From contig JBHJOI010000079.1 in the NCBI GenBank assembly GCA_050329935.1, positions 6,208 to 70,207 of the forward strand: a stretch of DNA of 64,000 bases. The letters run 5' to 3'. Below, in pieces: positions 1-8,484 of this stretch (the first letter of the stretch is position 1; every line of letters begins with the position of its first letter). A program made the translations under genes and the position numbers. This DNA is from CAYSFW01 sp050329935 (GTDB taxonomy: Bacteria > Pseudomonadota > Gammaproteobacteria > UWMA-0217). The notes under the pieces were generated by a model, which ran no database searches, had not been told where the DNA came from, and saw nothing but the letters and a program-made list of their open reading frames with translations.

Positions 1-353
1 CGTTCCCGCGCCAGCAACAGCGCTCGCGACTCGGCATCGAGCCCGGTCTCGTCCGCCAGCGGATGATGTACCAGTGCGAATAGTCGCAGCCGCGTCGCAT
101 GGCGCTCGGCCAGCGCCGGCATCCCGCCGAACGCCAGCCCGTCGATCACCACCGTCGCCGCGTCGGGCAAACTCGATAGCAACGCGTCCGCGTCCTCGAG
201 CGCGGCCCGGCTCGGCAGCGGGAAACTCGCGTCGAGGGCGTGGACGAAAACATGCCAGCCGCGCTCGCGGAGGCCTTGCGCGATACGTTGGTCATAGAGA
301 TACCCGCCGGTCAGCGTGGCCGGATCGCCGGGTACCAACAGGTGCAGATCCAC
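1..353 (-). CDS. Glycosyltransferase, group 1-like, N-terminal part (truncated by window edge)
   Basis: The reading frame starts with GTG at 353, directly abutting the stop of the pterin-synthase-like gene (TGA at 356-354), and runs off the left edge. The product begins with a Gly-rich nucleotide-sugar-transferase start (LVPGDPATLTGGYLYDQRI), followed by a His-containing Rossmann strand (GWHVFVHALDASFP) and a second strand ending in LVHHPLADET. This layout is typical of the N-terminal half of GT-B family 4 enzymes. Only about 117 residues are visible, so the donor-binding domain cannot be checked. The abutting start implies co-translation with the upstream gene. Its sugar donor and acceptor are unknown. 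Confidence 0.65.
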   Translation of the reverse strand, partial: MDLHLLVPGDPATLTGGYLYDQRIAQGLRERGWHVFVHALDASFPLPSRAALEDADALLSSLPDAATVVIDGLAFGGMPALAERHATRLRLFALVHHPLADETGLDAESRALLLARE

Positions 354-764
354 TCAGGCGGGCCGTTCGAGGCGTCCGCTGTAGGCCGCCCACGCGACAT
401 GCGACTCATGCAAGGTCACGCGCATCGCGTCGAGCCCCAGCGCCGCGGGTCCCAATTCGCCCACCGCGACTCGCCTCGCCATACGTTCGAAAATCAAGCG
501 TGCCAGGAACTCGGTGGTTGTGTTCTGCCCCACCAGCGCCGGGTCATCATCGAGGTTGCGGTAGTTGATCTCGGCCAACACCGCGCTCAACGCGCGCGCG
601 GCAAGCCCGATATCGACCACCAGATTATCCGCGTCCAACCGTTCGCGTTGCAGCTCGACATCGACGACATAGGTGGCTCCGTGCAACCGCTGCGCCGGGC
701 CGAACACCTCGCCGCGAAAGCTATGAGCGATCATGCAATGGTCACGTACGCACAGTGAATACAT
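354..764 (-). CDS. 6-pyruvoyl/6-carboxy-tetrahydropterin synthase family protein (divergent zinc site)
   Basis: This 136-residue protein matches the PTPS/QueD fold family, which acts on dihydroneopterin triphosphate. The ATG at 764 is chosen because a strong Shine-Dalgarno (AAAGGAG) lies 8 bases upstream; a longer open frame to 863 lacks one. A His in the first strand (MIAHSF) and one in LHGATY are present, but the usual HGH-x-Y zinc motif reads HGATY, so one zinc ligand is replaced. A later Asn-rich stretch (LVGQNTTTEFLA) and a C-terminal LHESHVAWAAY segment fit the family. It lies next to a glycosyltransferase, which suggests a special branch rather than plain queuosine or biopterin synthesis. 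Function is inferred. Confidence 0.75.
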   Translation of the reverse strand: MYSLCVRDHCMIAHSFRGEVFGPAQRLHGATYVVDVELQRERLDADNLVVDIGLAARALSAVLAEINYRNLDDDPALVGQNTTTEFLARLIFERMARRVAVGELGPAALGLDAMRVTLHESHVAWAAYSGRLERPA

Positions 765-901
765 CGGCTGGCTCCTTTGTAACGGTCTTGATTCGAAGCT
801 GATCCGCGACGTTAACGCAACCGCGAACCCCGCGCCTCGAACCCTTGGCATGAGTGCGTCCAAACGCGGCGTCGGTCACCGAAACCGCCCCCTCTACCGC
901 C

Positions 902-1366
902 TCAGACACCCGTTTGCGGACTGACCACTAATCGGCCATCGCCATCCAGCCCGGTGATCAGTACCGACTGCCCGGCGGCGACAGGCTTGGCACAGATCGC
1001 GGCATAGCTTGAATCGCCGACGCGCACTCGGCCGCGTCCGTTCTGAAATGCATCGACCGCCTCGACCTGACGCCCGACGAGCGCCGCGACCTCGCGATTG
1101 AGCGTCGAGCTTGCGATATCCGCCCGCCCTCGACGCTGGACCATGAACCCAACCGCAATGGAACCTAGCATCGCCACGGCGAACACCAGCAGCTGCCACG
1201 CGAGCGGAAGATTCGGCGCGAGCCACACCGAAAGCCCCACCAGCATTGCGCCAAGGCCAATCCACAGCAACAACACCCCCGGCGCAACGATCTCAAATCC
1301 GATTAAAATTGCCCCCACGATCCACCACAACCACGGCGACGCAAACAGCGAATCAAACATGCTCAT
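902..1366 (-). CDS. NfeD-like membrane protein
   Basis: A 154-residue protein with two or three hydrophobic helices in the first 75 residues (starting SPWLWWIVGAILIGFEI), then a basic linker and a C-terminal beta-rich OB-fold-like domain (residues ~90-150, VGRQVEAVDAF...GRVRVGDSSY). This is the short NfeD/YbbK architecture. Such proteins partner stomatin/paraslipins in the membrane, and the stomatin gene lies immediately upstream on the same strand. The gap between the two holds a dispersed repeat copy. The molecular role of NfeD is not well defined; quality control or membrane microdomain organisation is the usual suggestion. Confidence 0.85.
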   Translation of the reverse strand: MSMFDSLFASPWLWWIVGAILIGFEIVAPGVLLLWIGLGAMLVGLSVWLAPNLPLAWQLLVFAVAMLGSIAVGFMVQRRGRADIASSTLNREVAALVGRQVEAVDAFQNGRGRVRVGDSSYAAICAKPVAAGQSVLITGLDGDGRLVVSPQTGV

Positions 1367-1381
1367 GACCTTAACAAAGCT

Positions 1382-1542
1382 CCGGATTCACAGCGGGGTG
1401 CCGTTCCAGGTTGGATAGGCGGGCGAATCGGCCGCACGGACGCGGCCATCGAGCCGCCAGGAATAGGTTCACGGTGTCTCCCGCCTACCCAACCCGGAAC
1501 GACTTTCGTCCTCAATGGCGGCGCTCTGACCATGAAACTTAG
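1382..1542 (+). repeat. Dispersed intergenic palindromic repeat, copy A
   Basis: A copy of a roughly 160-bp element. The left arm (GGTTGGATAGGCGGG) pairs with a right arm (CCCGCCTACCCAACC), with about 55-60 bases between them, and a second small palindromic stretch ends near CATGAAACTTAGG. It lies between nfeD and the stomatin gene, and its end touches the stomatin stop codon. It can be aligned by eye to copies at 12.9, 23.0, 23.2, 25.3 and 31.4 kb. Confidence 0.8.
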
Positions 1543-2459
1543 GTCTTTTCGGCCTGGGTTTGCCGGATCAATTCGGTGACACCCGCCACCGCGCCGGTAA
1601 GACCGCCTGCCTCCAACGGCATCAGCACCAGCTTGGAACTCGACGAGCGTCCAATTTCGTTGAGCGCCTCGACGTACTTGAGGCCAATAAAGTATTGGAT
1701 CGCCTGGATGTCGCCCGCCGCGATCGCCTCGGAGACCATCCGGGTTGCTTTCGCTTCCGCTTCGGCCTCGCGCTCGCGGGCCTCGGCATTGAGAAACGCG
1801 GCCTCACGCTCACCTTCCGCCCGCAGTACCGCGGCACGTTTTTCGCCCTCGGCGGCGAGAATTTCCGCTTCTCGTTTGCCGTTGGCCTCGGTGACCTGAG
1901 CCCGGCGGCGTCGCTCGGCGGTCATCTGCAAATTCATCGCGTCCTGCAGTTCCGCGGACATTTTCAGATCGCGGATCTCGATGCGCACGATCTTGATCCC
2001 CCACGGATTGGTCGCCTCATCCACCACGCTTAGCAGTATCTCGTTGATTTTTTGCCGATTCGACAGCGTATCGTCGAGATCGAGCGAACCGATGACCGAA
2101 CGCAGGTTGGTCGTCGTGAGATTTACGATCGCCTCCTCGAGATGACGCACCTGATATGCTGCCCGCGCCGCGTCGTCGATGCGATAGAACACCACCCCAT
2201 CGGCGATCACCGCCGCGTTGTCCTTGGTGATGACCGTCTGCGCGGGCACATCCAGCACCTGTTCCATCACTGTCAGTCGGCGCCCGATGCGGTCGATGAA
2301 CGGCACGATAAGCCGTAAACCGGAATCAAGCGTTTGGGTATAGCGCCCGAACCGTTCCACGGTCCAACGTTCGCCTTGAGGCACGGTCTTGATCCCGGCA
2401 AAGATTAGCGCAACCGCGATGATCACGATGATCGAGGCAAAAAACAGGAACCCATCCAT
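1539..2459 (-). CDS. qmcA: Stomatin/paraslipin (SPFH) family membrane protein
   Basis: A 306-residue SPFH protein. The ATG at 2459 is preferred over one at 2483 because AAAAGGAG sits upstream of it. It has an N-terminal membrane anchor (residues 2-20, FLFFASIIVIIAVALIFAG), then the SPFH domain starting at VPQGERWTVERFGRY, a conserved ITKDNAAVIADGVVFYR region, and a long Ala/Glu-rich coiled coil (~190-250). The C-terminal SSSKLVLMPLE motif is typical of QmcA/YbbK-type paraslipins. It probably forms membrane-bound oligomers with the NfeD protein encoded just downstream. The gene symbol is by similarity. Confidence 0.88.
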   Translation of the reverse strand: MDGFLFFASIIVIIAVALIFAGIKTVPQGERWTVERFGRYTQTLDSGLRLIVPFIDRIGRRLTVMEQVLDVPAQTVITKDNAAVIADGVVFYRIDDAARAAYQVRHLEEAIVNLTTTNLRSVIGSLDLDDTLSNRQKINEILLSVVDEATNPWGIKIVRIEIRDLKMSAELQDAMNLQMTAERRRRAQVTEANGKREAEILAAEGEKRAAVLRAEGEREAAFLNAEAREREAEAEAKATRMVSEAIAAGDIQAIQYFIGLKYVEALNEIGRSSSSKLVLMPLEAGGLTGAVAGVTELIRQTQAEKT

Positions 2460-2590
2460 ATCGCACGTCTCCTTTTGAATCACGGGCCGAGTGTACCAGT
2501 CCGCAATCGCTGATTCGCCACAGCGGGTTCGATTTCACTCCGAAAATGGAGTCGTCGGACGGCCGCGCGGCACCATTCCACAACCCAGCG

Positions 2591-3595
2591 TCAGTCATAA
2601 CGGATGCGGTGACAGATCTCGCCGGCGGCGGCGCCGCTCAATCGGGTCATGACGGTAGGCAGATCCTCGAATGCGCTTTCACCGGTGATCAAACCGTCGA
2701 GTCGCGGCTCAGCCAGCAGACGCAGCGCAAGCTCAAGTCGCCGTCGATAGCTCCAGCGCGCGCGTTGCGAGGCTGCGATGCTGCCCACCTGGGATGAACG
2801 CAGCGTCAGGCGACGGGCGTGAAACGCCTCACCCAGCGACAACGCGACACGCCGAGTGCCATACCAACTCAGCTCGATCACCCGCGCCTCGAAGCCGGCG
2901 ATATGCAATGCGGTCTCGAGTCCGGCCGGATTGCCGCTCGTATGCAGCACGAGATCAGCATCATCACGGGCCTGTGCCGGCAGCGCGAAGCCAAGCCCCA
3001 AGCGCGCCGCCACCCTCGCCCGCGTCGGATCGATGTCAATCAGTTCCACCTCGCACCCCGGAATGGATCCCGCGAGCCACGCGACCAGACACCCGACCGC
3101 GCCGGCGCCGATCACCGCGATCCGATCGCCGGGCAACGGCGCGGCGTCCCATAGTCCGTTCAACGCTGTTTCGAGATTGGCGGCAAGCACCGCGCGCGCC
3201 GCCGGCACTTGCTCGGGCAACGGCACGACGTCGCCGGCCGGCACAACATACCGGGTCTGGTGCGGATGCAAACAAAACACCTCGCGGCCGAGCAGTGCCG
3301 TTGGCCCCTGCTCCACCACGCCGACATTGATGTAGCCGTACTTGACCGGTGCCGGGAACTCGCCTGCCTGGTGCGGACAACGCATCCGCGCATACTCACT
3401 CGGGGGCACCTCGCCATGCAGGACCAGGGTTTCGGTGCCACGGCTGATACCGGAGTATCGCGTTCGCACCAACACATCGTCCGCGCCAGGCGCTCGCAAA
3501 CGCTCGTCGCGCAGTTCGGCCTGGCCGGGCGCGGTCACCCAGTAAGCCCGGGCGTGGAAGGCGGGGTTGGATGCAACATCGCCGCGTATGGGCAT
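2591..3595 (-). CDS. MDR-superfamily oxidoreductase lacking zinc ligands
   Basis: A 334-residue medium-chain dehydrogenase/reductase. The N-terminal GroES-like domain reads SGISRGTETLVLHG where zinc alcohol dehydrogenases have catalytic Cys/His ligands, and the four-Cys structural zinc lobe is absent. A Rossmann NAD(P) motif is clear (IAVIGAGAVGCLVAWLAG, residues ~160-177), followed by an acidic residue (LIDIDPTRARVA) that suggests NAD(H). It is divergent from the CDP-alcohol phosphatidyltransferase gene across about 160 bp. With the nearby pterin-synthase-like and glycosyltransferase genes it may belong to one uncharacterised pathway (inference). The substrate cannot be assigned. Confidence 0.8.
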   Translation of the reverse strand: MPIRGDVASNPAFHARAYWVTAPGQAELRDERLRAPGADDVLVRTRYSGISRGTETLVLHGEVPPSEYARMRCPHQAGEFPAPVKYGYINVGVVEQGPTALLGREVFCLHPHQTRYVVPAGDVVPLPEQVPAARAVLAANLETALNGLWDAAPLPGDRIAVIGAGAVGCLVAWLAGSIPGCEVELIDIDPTRARVAARLGLGFALPAQARDDADLVLHTSGNPAGLETALHIAGFEARVIELSWYGTRRVALSLGEAFHARRLTLRSSQVGSIAASQRARWSYRRRLELALRLLAEPRLDGLITGESAFEDLPTVMTRLSGAAAGEICHRIRYD

Positions 3596-3754
3596 GAATG
3601 AGGTTCGCTACTGATGGTTTCGGTTAAAAAGCAAGGCTCGCCGGGGCGCGGGAAGCCGCAAAGCGTCAGGTCACCGCGACCCGATTGATCATCGCGATCT
3701 CGGCGCTCTGCGCTTGCCTGGATTATCATCCGCGATGATGCATTCCGCCACGCC

Positions 3755-4495
3755 ATGCGACTGACCACACCAACCGCCCTGGACCCGCTGCGTCGCTCGG
3801 CCGCCGGGCAGGTCGCCGGCGCGCTGATCGCGCTCGGACTCGTGACCACGGAAATCACGGCGCGCCTCGGGCTAGGGTTCGCTTATCCGCTGAAAAGTCT
3901 TGTGGTATTCCTGATCATGGTTGGGTTACTTTCTCCGCTCCTCTCGCTGCACCGGCCTCACGCTCGGTTCGGACCGGCCAATACGGTCACCCTGCTACGA
4001 CTCGGTCTAACCGCATCGCTCGCCGGCTTGGTCGGCGCACCGACGTCCACTCTAGGCTGGTGGATCGTCGGCAGCGCGCTGGTTGTGGTTACGCTCGACG
4101 GCGTGGACGGCTGGCTCGCGCGCCGCTATCGAACCGAGAGCGCGTTTGGCGCCCGTTTCGACATGGAAACCGACGCGTTGCTGATTCTGGTGCTAGCGAT
4201 GCTCGCCTGGCAGTTGGACAAGGCGGGACCGTGGATACTGCTTGCCGGTGTGCTGCGCTATGCCTTTGTCGGCGCCGGTCACTGGTGGGCATGGATACAC
4301 CGGCCCTTGCCGTGCAGCTTTCGCCGCAAGACGGCCTGCGTGCTTCAAATCGCAACCTTGATCGCGTGCCTCACGCCGCTGCTGCATACCCCGAGCAGCG
4401 CGTGGGTTGCCGGCGTCGGTCTAGTGTTCCTGTGCTACTCTTTTTGGGTCGATTTGCGCTGGCTCAAGCGCAATGCCAACCGCATCGAGGACTGA
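3755..4495 (+). CDS. CDP-alcohol phosphatidyltransferase family membrane protein
   Basis: A 246-residue polytopic membrane protein. The catalytic signature D-x2-DG-x2-AR-x8-G-x3-D-x3-D is complete (LDGVDGWLARR ... FGARFDMETD, residues ~112-137). The family transfers a phosphoalcohol from a CDP-alcohol to an acceptor alcohol with a divalent metal. Hydrophobic segments flank the motif on both sides. The stop is 3 bases before the start of the YceI gene, so the two are probably co-transcribed. The sequence does not resemble PgsA or Pss closely enough to name the alcohol. Its divergent neighbour is an MDR dehydrogenase. Confidence 0.88.
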   Translation: MRLTTPTALDPLRRSAAGQVAGALIALGLVTTEITARLGLGFAYPLKSLVVFLIMVGLLSPLLSLHRPHARFGPANTVTLLRLGLTASLAGLVGAPTSTLGWWIVGSALVVVTLDGVDGWLARRYRTESAFGARFDMETDALLILVLAMLAWQLDKAGPWILLAGVLRYAFVGAGHWWAWIHRPLPCSFRRKTACVLQIATLIACLTPLLHTPSSAWVAGVGLVFLCYSFWVDLRWLKRNANRIED

Positions 4496-4498
4496 ACC

Positions 4499-5116
4499 AT
4501 GCACACTTCGTCCCGTTTTCGTCATTTCCGTTCGCGAATCGTCGCCCTGCTCGGCATCGGACTGCTGCTCGCGGCCGGTTCATCCGCGCAGGCCGCCGCG
4601 GCCACTTACGAACTCGATCCCGAACATCTGAGCATCGGCTTTCTGGTCGATCATGTTGGCTACGCGAAGGTACTCGGCATGTTTCGCGATGCCCGCGGCA
4701 GCTACGCCTTCGACGAGACGACCGGGGCACTTTCCGATGTCCGTATCGTGATCGACAGCGCGAGTGCCTTCACCAATCACAAGAAACGCGATGAACATCT
4801 CCGTGGCGCGGATTTCCTGAACAGCGCCGAGTTCCCCGAGCTGGTGTTCACCGCGTCGACCGCGAAGCGTAGCGGCGAGCGCGATTTCGTCATCGACGGT
4901 GAGCTCACGGTGCTGGGTCGCACCCAACCCGTCACGCTCAACGCCACCTGGAACAAAAGCGCGGAATACCCGTTCGGCCCCAAGGCCTACGCGATGGGCG
5001 TGTCGGCTCGCGGCAGTTTCAAGCGCAGCGCCTACGGCATGAACTACGCGGTCGAGAACGGCTGGGTCGGCGACGAAGTCGAGCTGATCATCGAGTTCGA
5101 AGCGCGACGCAAGTAA
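4499..5116 (+). CDS. YceI family periplasmic protein
   Basis: A 205-residue protein with a signal peptide (basic start, hydrophobic IVALLGIGLLLAAGSSAQA, cleavage near residue 34) followed by one YceI lipocalin-like domain. It has the typical opening ATYELDPEHLSIGFLVDHVG, the FDETTGALSDVRIVIDSAS strand, an HLRGADFLNSAEFPELVF core motif and an ITLN-like strand. YceI proteins bind isoprenoid or other amphiphilic ligands in the periplasm. It follows the phosphatidyltransferase gene by 3 bases. The ligand is unknown. Confidence 0.9.
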   Translation: MHTSSRFRHFRSRIVALLGIGLLLAAGSSAQAAAATYELDPEHLSIGFLVDHVGYAKVLGMFRDARGSYAFDETTGALSDVRIVIDSASAFTNHKKRDEHLRGADFLNSAEFPELVFTASTAKRSGERDFVIDGELTVLGRTQPVTLNATWNKSAEYPFGPKAYAMGVSARGSFKRSAYGMNYAVENGWVGDEVELIIEFEARRK

Positions 5117-5291
5117 TCTCGCGGGTTCACCGTTGCACGGTCCGGAACAGCCGATCCGCATGCCGCCGAGTTCGGTGCGCGCACGCGGCATGAAAGGTGT
5201 GCCTCGCCACCGATCGCACACGTCGGCCTCCGGTGGGCCGATCGCTCGGAGCCGGTCCGCCGTGTTCGTCGCGCTGTCGCGAGTGGTCTGA

Positions 5292-6992
5292 GTGGCGCCC
5301 GAGCACAACCCGGCCACGTGGGCCAAGCCTACAATATCCGCGATTCGTCACCAGCGACCGAAGTTAACACTGTTATGGCGCTTGCTGGTCGCGGGCCTGG
5401 CGTTGCTGTTGCTGAATCACGCGCTGGTGTTTCGCAACGTCTGGCCGACGCCCTGGATCGCACCGGGCACGGCGTTTACCGTCGAACTCGGCATCGCCTT
5501 GCTGGTCGCGACCTGGCTGACACGTCGCCAACGGCGATTGTCCGGCCCGGCCTTGCGCGGGTTCGCACTGGTTTATACCGCCCTGATCGTCGGCCGCTAC
5601 GCGATGGTCACCGCGCCGGCGCTCTATGGCAGGCCGATCGATCTGTATTGGGACACCCGCCACCTGCCGAACGTGCTGGCAATGTTGGCGACGGCCGCGC
5701 CGCCGTGGCTGACGCTCATCGCCGTGGCGATTCCGGTCGCGGTGCTCACGTTGGTCTACCTCGCGACACAGCTCGCCTGGCGTCACCTTGGCGCGACGCT
5801 GGCTGAGCCCTCAACGCGACCGGCGATCGCGATGTGTGGTCTGTTGCTGGTGGGCTGGTTCGGCGCCGGCCAGTTTCACCCCGCCCTTGCGACCGAGCGC
5901 TGGTTCGCCGACCGTATTGGACCGTTGTACGCACGTCAGGTCAGTCTCCTTGCCGGAACCTGGTCCGGACTCGCCGCCGCCCGAGGTCTACCCGAAGCGC
6001 CACGGTTGACATCGAACCTGGCGCGGCTCGAAGGCGCCGATGTCGTGCTGATGTTTCTCGAATCCTATGGCGCCACCGCCTACGAGAATCCGCACCATGC
6101 CGAGGCGCTCAGTGACGCGCGAGCGACGCTCAAAGCCGCGATTGACGGGACCGGACATACCGTGGTCAGCGCACGCATCCGCTCGACCACCTTTGGCGGC
6201 GGCTCCTGGCTTGCCCACGCGAGCTGGCTCGGCGCGACCCCGATCACCAGCGCGGAAACTCATGCCATCCTGCTGAAGACACAACGACCGTCGTGGCCCC
6301 GCCTGTTCGCCGCGCGGGGTTACGCTACGTTCGGCTTGATGCCCGGCACCCGTGGCCCGTGGCCGGAAGGCCGCTTCTACGGCTTCGACCAGATCCACGA
6401 CGCGCAACGACTCGACTACCAGGGGCCGGAGTTTGGCTGGTGGCGTATTCCCGACCAATACAGCTGGGTGCGCTTCGCGACCGAGGTCTTGCACGTCGAT
6501 CGCAGCCAACCGGCGTTGGTCTTTTTTCCGACCATCACCAGCCACATGCCTTTCAAGCCGACGCCACCGTTACAACCGGATTGGCAGCGTTTGCTCGGCC
6601 CCGAACCGTTCGATCCCAATAGCGTCACCGCTGCCCTGGCGGAGCCCGCGGACTGGCGCGACCTCGGCCCGGCCTATACCGACTCGATCGCCTACAGCAT
6701 GCGCGTGCTCACCGACGAGCTTGAACGTCCGCGTGCCCGCGAGCGGGTAATACTTCTGCTCGGTGACCATCAGCCACCCGCCGCGGTCAGCGGCGACGGC
6801 GCGACCTGGGACGTTCCGCTTCATGTCATCGCGCGCCAACCCGAACTGATCGACGCACTGTTGAAGGCGGGATTCGAACCTGGATTGGGCCTTCCGGACA
6901 CTCTGCTCGCGCCGATTCATGAAGCCAGCCTGTTGCTCCTGGATGCCTTTCACGACCCCGCGCATCGACCCGTCGGCGAGCATCCCGATTAG
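5292..6992 (+). CDS. Sulfatase/LTA-synthase-like membrane hydrolase or transferase
   Basis: A protein of about 566 residues with several N-terminal transmembrane helices (residues ~25-185) and a C-terminal alkaline-phosphatase-superfamily domain. Motifs seen are ADVVLMFLESYGATAYENP (metal-binding Glu region), STTFGGGSWLAHASWL (nucleophile loop), and VILLLGDHQPP near the end (metal-binding Asp-His). This arrangement resembles phosphoglycerol or phosphoethanolamine transferases acting on the outer face of the inner membrane. The start is uncertain: GTG at 5292 opens the frame and no clear ribosome site is seen. It shares its strand with the CDP-alcohol phosphatidyltransferase upstream, so a role in head-group chemistry is plausible but unproven. 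Confidence 0.75.
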   Translation: MAPEHNPATWAKPTISAIRHQRPKLTLLWRLLVAGLALLLLNHALVFRNVWPTPWIAPGTAFTVELGIALLVATWLTRRQRRLSGPALRGFALVYTALIVGRYAMVTAPALYGRPIDLYWDTRHLPNVLAMLATAAPPWLTLIAVAIPVAVLTLVYLATQLAWRHLGATLAEPSTRPAIAMCGLLLVGWFGAGQFHPALATERWFADRIGPLYARQVSLLAGTWSGLAAARGLPEAPRLTSNLARLEGADVVLMFLESYGATAYENPHHAEALSDARATLKAAIDGTGHTVVSARIRSTTFGGGSWLAHASWLGATPITSAETHAILLKTQRPSWPRLFAARGYATFGLMPGTRGPWPEGRFYGFDQIHDAQRLDYQGPEFGWWRIPDQYSWVRFATEVLHVDRSQPALVFFPTITSHMPFKPTPPLQPDWQRLLGPEPFDPNSVTAALAEPADWRDLGPAYTDSIAYSMRVLTDELERPRARERVILLLGDHQPPAAVSGDGATWDVPLHVIARQPELIDALLKAGFEPGLGLPDTLLAPIHEASLLLLDAFHDPAHRPVGEHPD

Positions 6993-7092
6993 GTCCGGCA
7001 ATATGATTGCCGCGCCGCGAGCGCGCTTGTGATGAAGCGTGGCGCTTGAGCCCATCGCGTGGCTCAATCGACTGTGGAGACTAACAACGACG

Positions 7093-7854
7093 CTACGAGT
7101 CCTTCAACGCATCGGCACGCACGGCGATCACGTCGCCGGAACGCGGCGCGTGGTCGAGGGTGCGCAACCGGTCGATCATCGTCTCGGCGTCCACCCAGTC
7201 GCGCTCGCACAGGCGATAGGTTTCACCCTCGGACCGATTGAAACGATACTGACCCAGTTCGGCCAGGCGTTCGACGCAAGCGATCGCGAGATCGACCGCG
7301 GCAGGTATGTACTCGAACGCCACCGCACGCGGCGGGCGTCCGAGTCCCGCCAACACCTCGCGTTCAAACCCCTCGACGTCGATCTTGACATACGCTGGCT
7401 CCCCGAAACGGGCGATCAGCGCGTCGAGGGTTGTCACCGCGACTTCGGGTCCGGGTTCCCAACGCACACCGGCAAAGGCGTCACTGGCGCCAACGCGTGC
7501 GATCCATGCCGTCGCCAGGGTACTGACCGTCGGCGTTCGCGGGCTGACGCGCAGAACCGCCCAACCCGCCTTGGCACCGACCGCTTGTTCGAGCAGGACA
7601 AACTGCTTGTCCCCCCGAAACAGCCAGCGTAGCCAGCGCGCGAATGCCGGTTGCGGCTCAACCGCGACCACCGTGGCGCCCAGCCGGCGCCAGCAACGCG
7701 CATGATTGCCAACGTGCGCGCCGAGGTCGAAACAAAGGTCCCCGACACCGATCCAGGGCGCATAAAAGCGACGCAAGCGTCGCGCGCGACCCGGAATGGC
7801 CAGATAGATAGCCAGCGAACGTAGCAGACCCGGCCAGTGGCTAGCGCTCGCCAC
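7093..7854 (-). CDS. FkbM family SAM-dependent methyltransferase
   Basis: About 253 residues from a GTG at 7854; the frame is open further upstream but there overlaps the DUF2237 gene, so the shorter start is preferred. The SAM-binding motif I reads DLCFDLGAHVGNHARCWRR and is followed by VVAVEPQPAF. The FkbM hallmark KIDVEGFEREVL comes about 110 residues later. FkbM enzymes O-methylate sugars or lipids. It is co-oriented with DUF2237, with about 30 bases between the DUF2237 stop and this start. The acceptor is unknown. Confidence 0.8.
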   Translation of the reverse strand: MASASHWPGLLRSLAIYLAIPGRARRLRRFYAPWIGVGDLCFDLGAHVGNHARCWRRLGATVVAVEPQPAFARWLRWLFRGDKQFVLLEQAVGAKAGWAVLRVSPRTPTVSTLATAWIARVGASDAFAGVRWEPGPEVAVTTLDALIARFGEPAYVKIDVEGFEREVLAGLGRPPRAVAFEYIPAAVDLAIACVERLAELGQYRFNRSEGETYRLCERDWVDAETMIDRLRTLDHAPRSGDVIAVRADALKDS

Positions 7855-7883
7855 GCGATCCGCCCGGTCCGCGCGCGCCGTGT

Positions 7884-8255
7884 TCAGGAGAGATCGAGCG
7901 CATGGCGTTTGAGCGCGTCCAGGGGCACGAGCTCGAGCGCCCGGGCATGCGTCGCGCGTAGCCGCACGCGGGGGGCCTTGCCTTGCTCGAACGCCTCCTT
8001 CCACCGCGCCGCGCACAGGCACCACGAATCGCCGGGTTGTAACCCCGGAAATCCGAATGCCGGCACGGCGGTGATCAAGTCATTGCCACGCGCGCGACTG
8101 AATTCCAGGAACTCAGCGGTCATCGCGGCACACACGGTGTGCGAACCGAAGTCCCTAGGCGCGGTCTCACAACTGCCGCTACGCGTCCAACCGGTCAGCG
8201 GCGAGGTGGAACACGCTTCGAGCGGTTCGCCAAGTACGTTAAGATTTTCGCTCAT
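7884..8255 (-). CDS. DUF2237 family protein
   Basis: A 123-residue protein with the compact DUF2237 pattern: NVLGEPLEACSTSPLTGW at the start, a Cys-containing loop (GSCETAPRDFGSHTVCA), the FLEFSRARGNDL segment and a C-terminal GDSWCLCAARWKEA motif. The ATG at 8255 gives the normal family length; an open frame continuing upstream is not needed. The conserved Cys and Asp residues suggest a metal or redox role, but the family has no established function. It probably forms a transcription unit with the downstream FkbM methyltransferase gene. Confidence 0.85.
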   Translation of the reverse strand: MSENLNVLGEPLEACSTSPLTGWTRSGSCETAPRDFGSHTVCAAMTAEFLEFSRARGNDLITAVPAFGFPGLQPGDSWCLCAARWKEAFEQGKAPRVRLRATHARALELVPLDALKRHALDLS

Positions 8256-8484
8256 CGAATGCTGATCCGGTTGGAATTTCGGACCGGCGATGACAGATGC
8301 GCATCGTGTCCACGCCGGGGTTTCAGGCATACTGCGGATGCGGAGAGCGGCGTGCAACTTTCTCTCGGTCCTGGTGGGCGATTCGGTGAGGATTCGCGCC
8401 CGGTCAACGCAGCGATGGACGCAGACCGCCTTTACGGCTAAAAGCAATCTTCCGAAACGAGTCCGACACGGCGTGCCAAATCCG

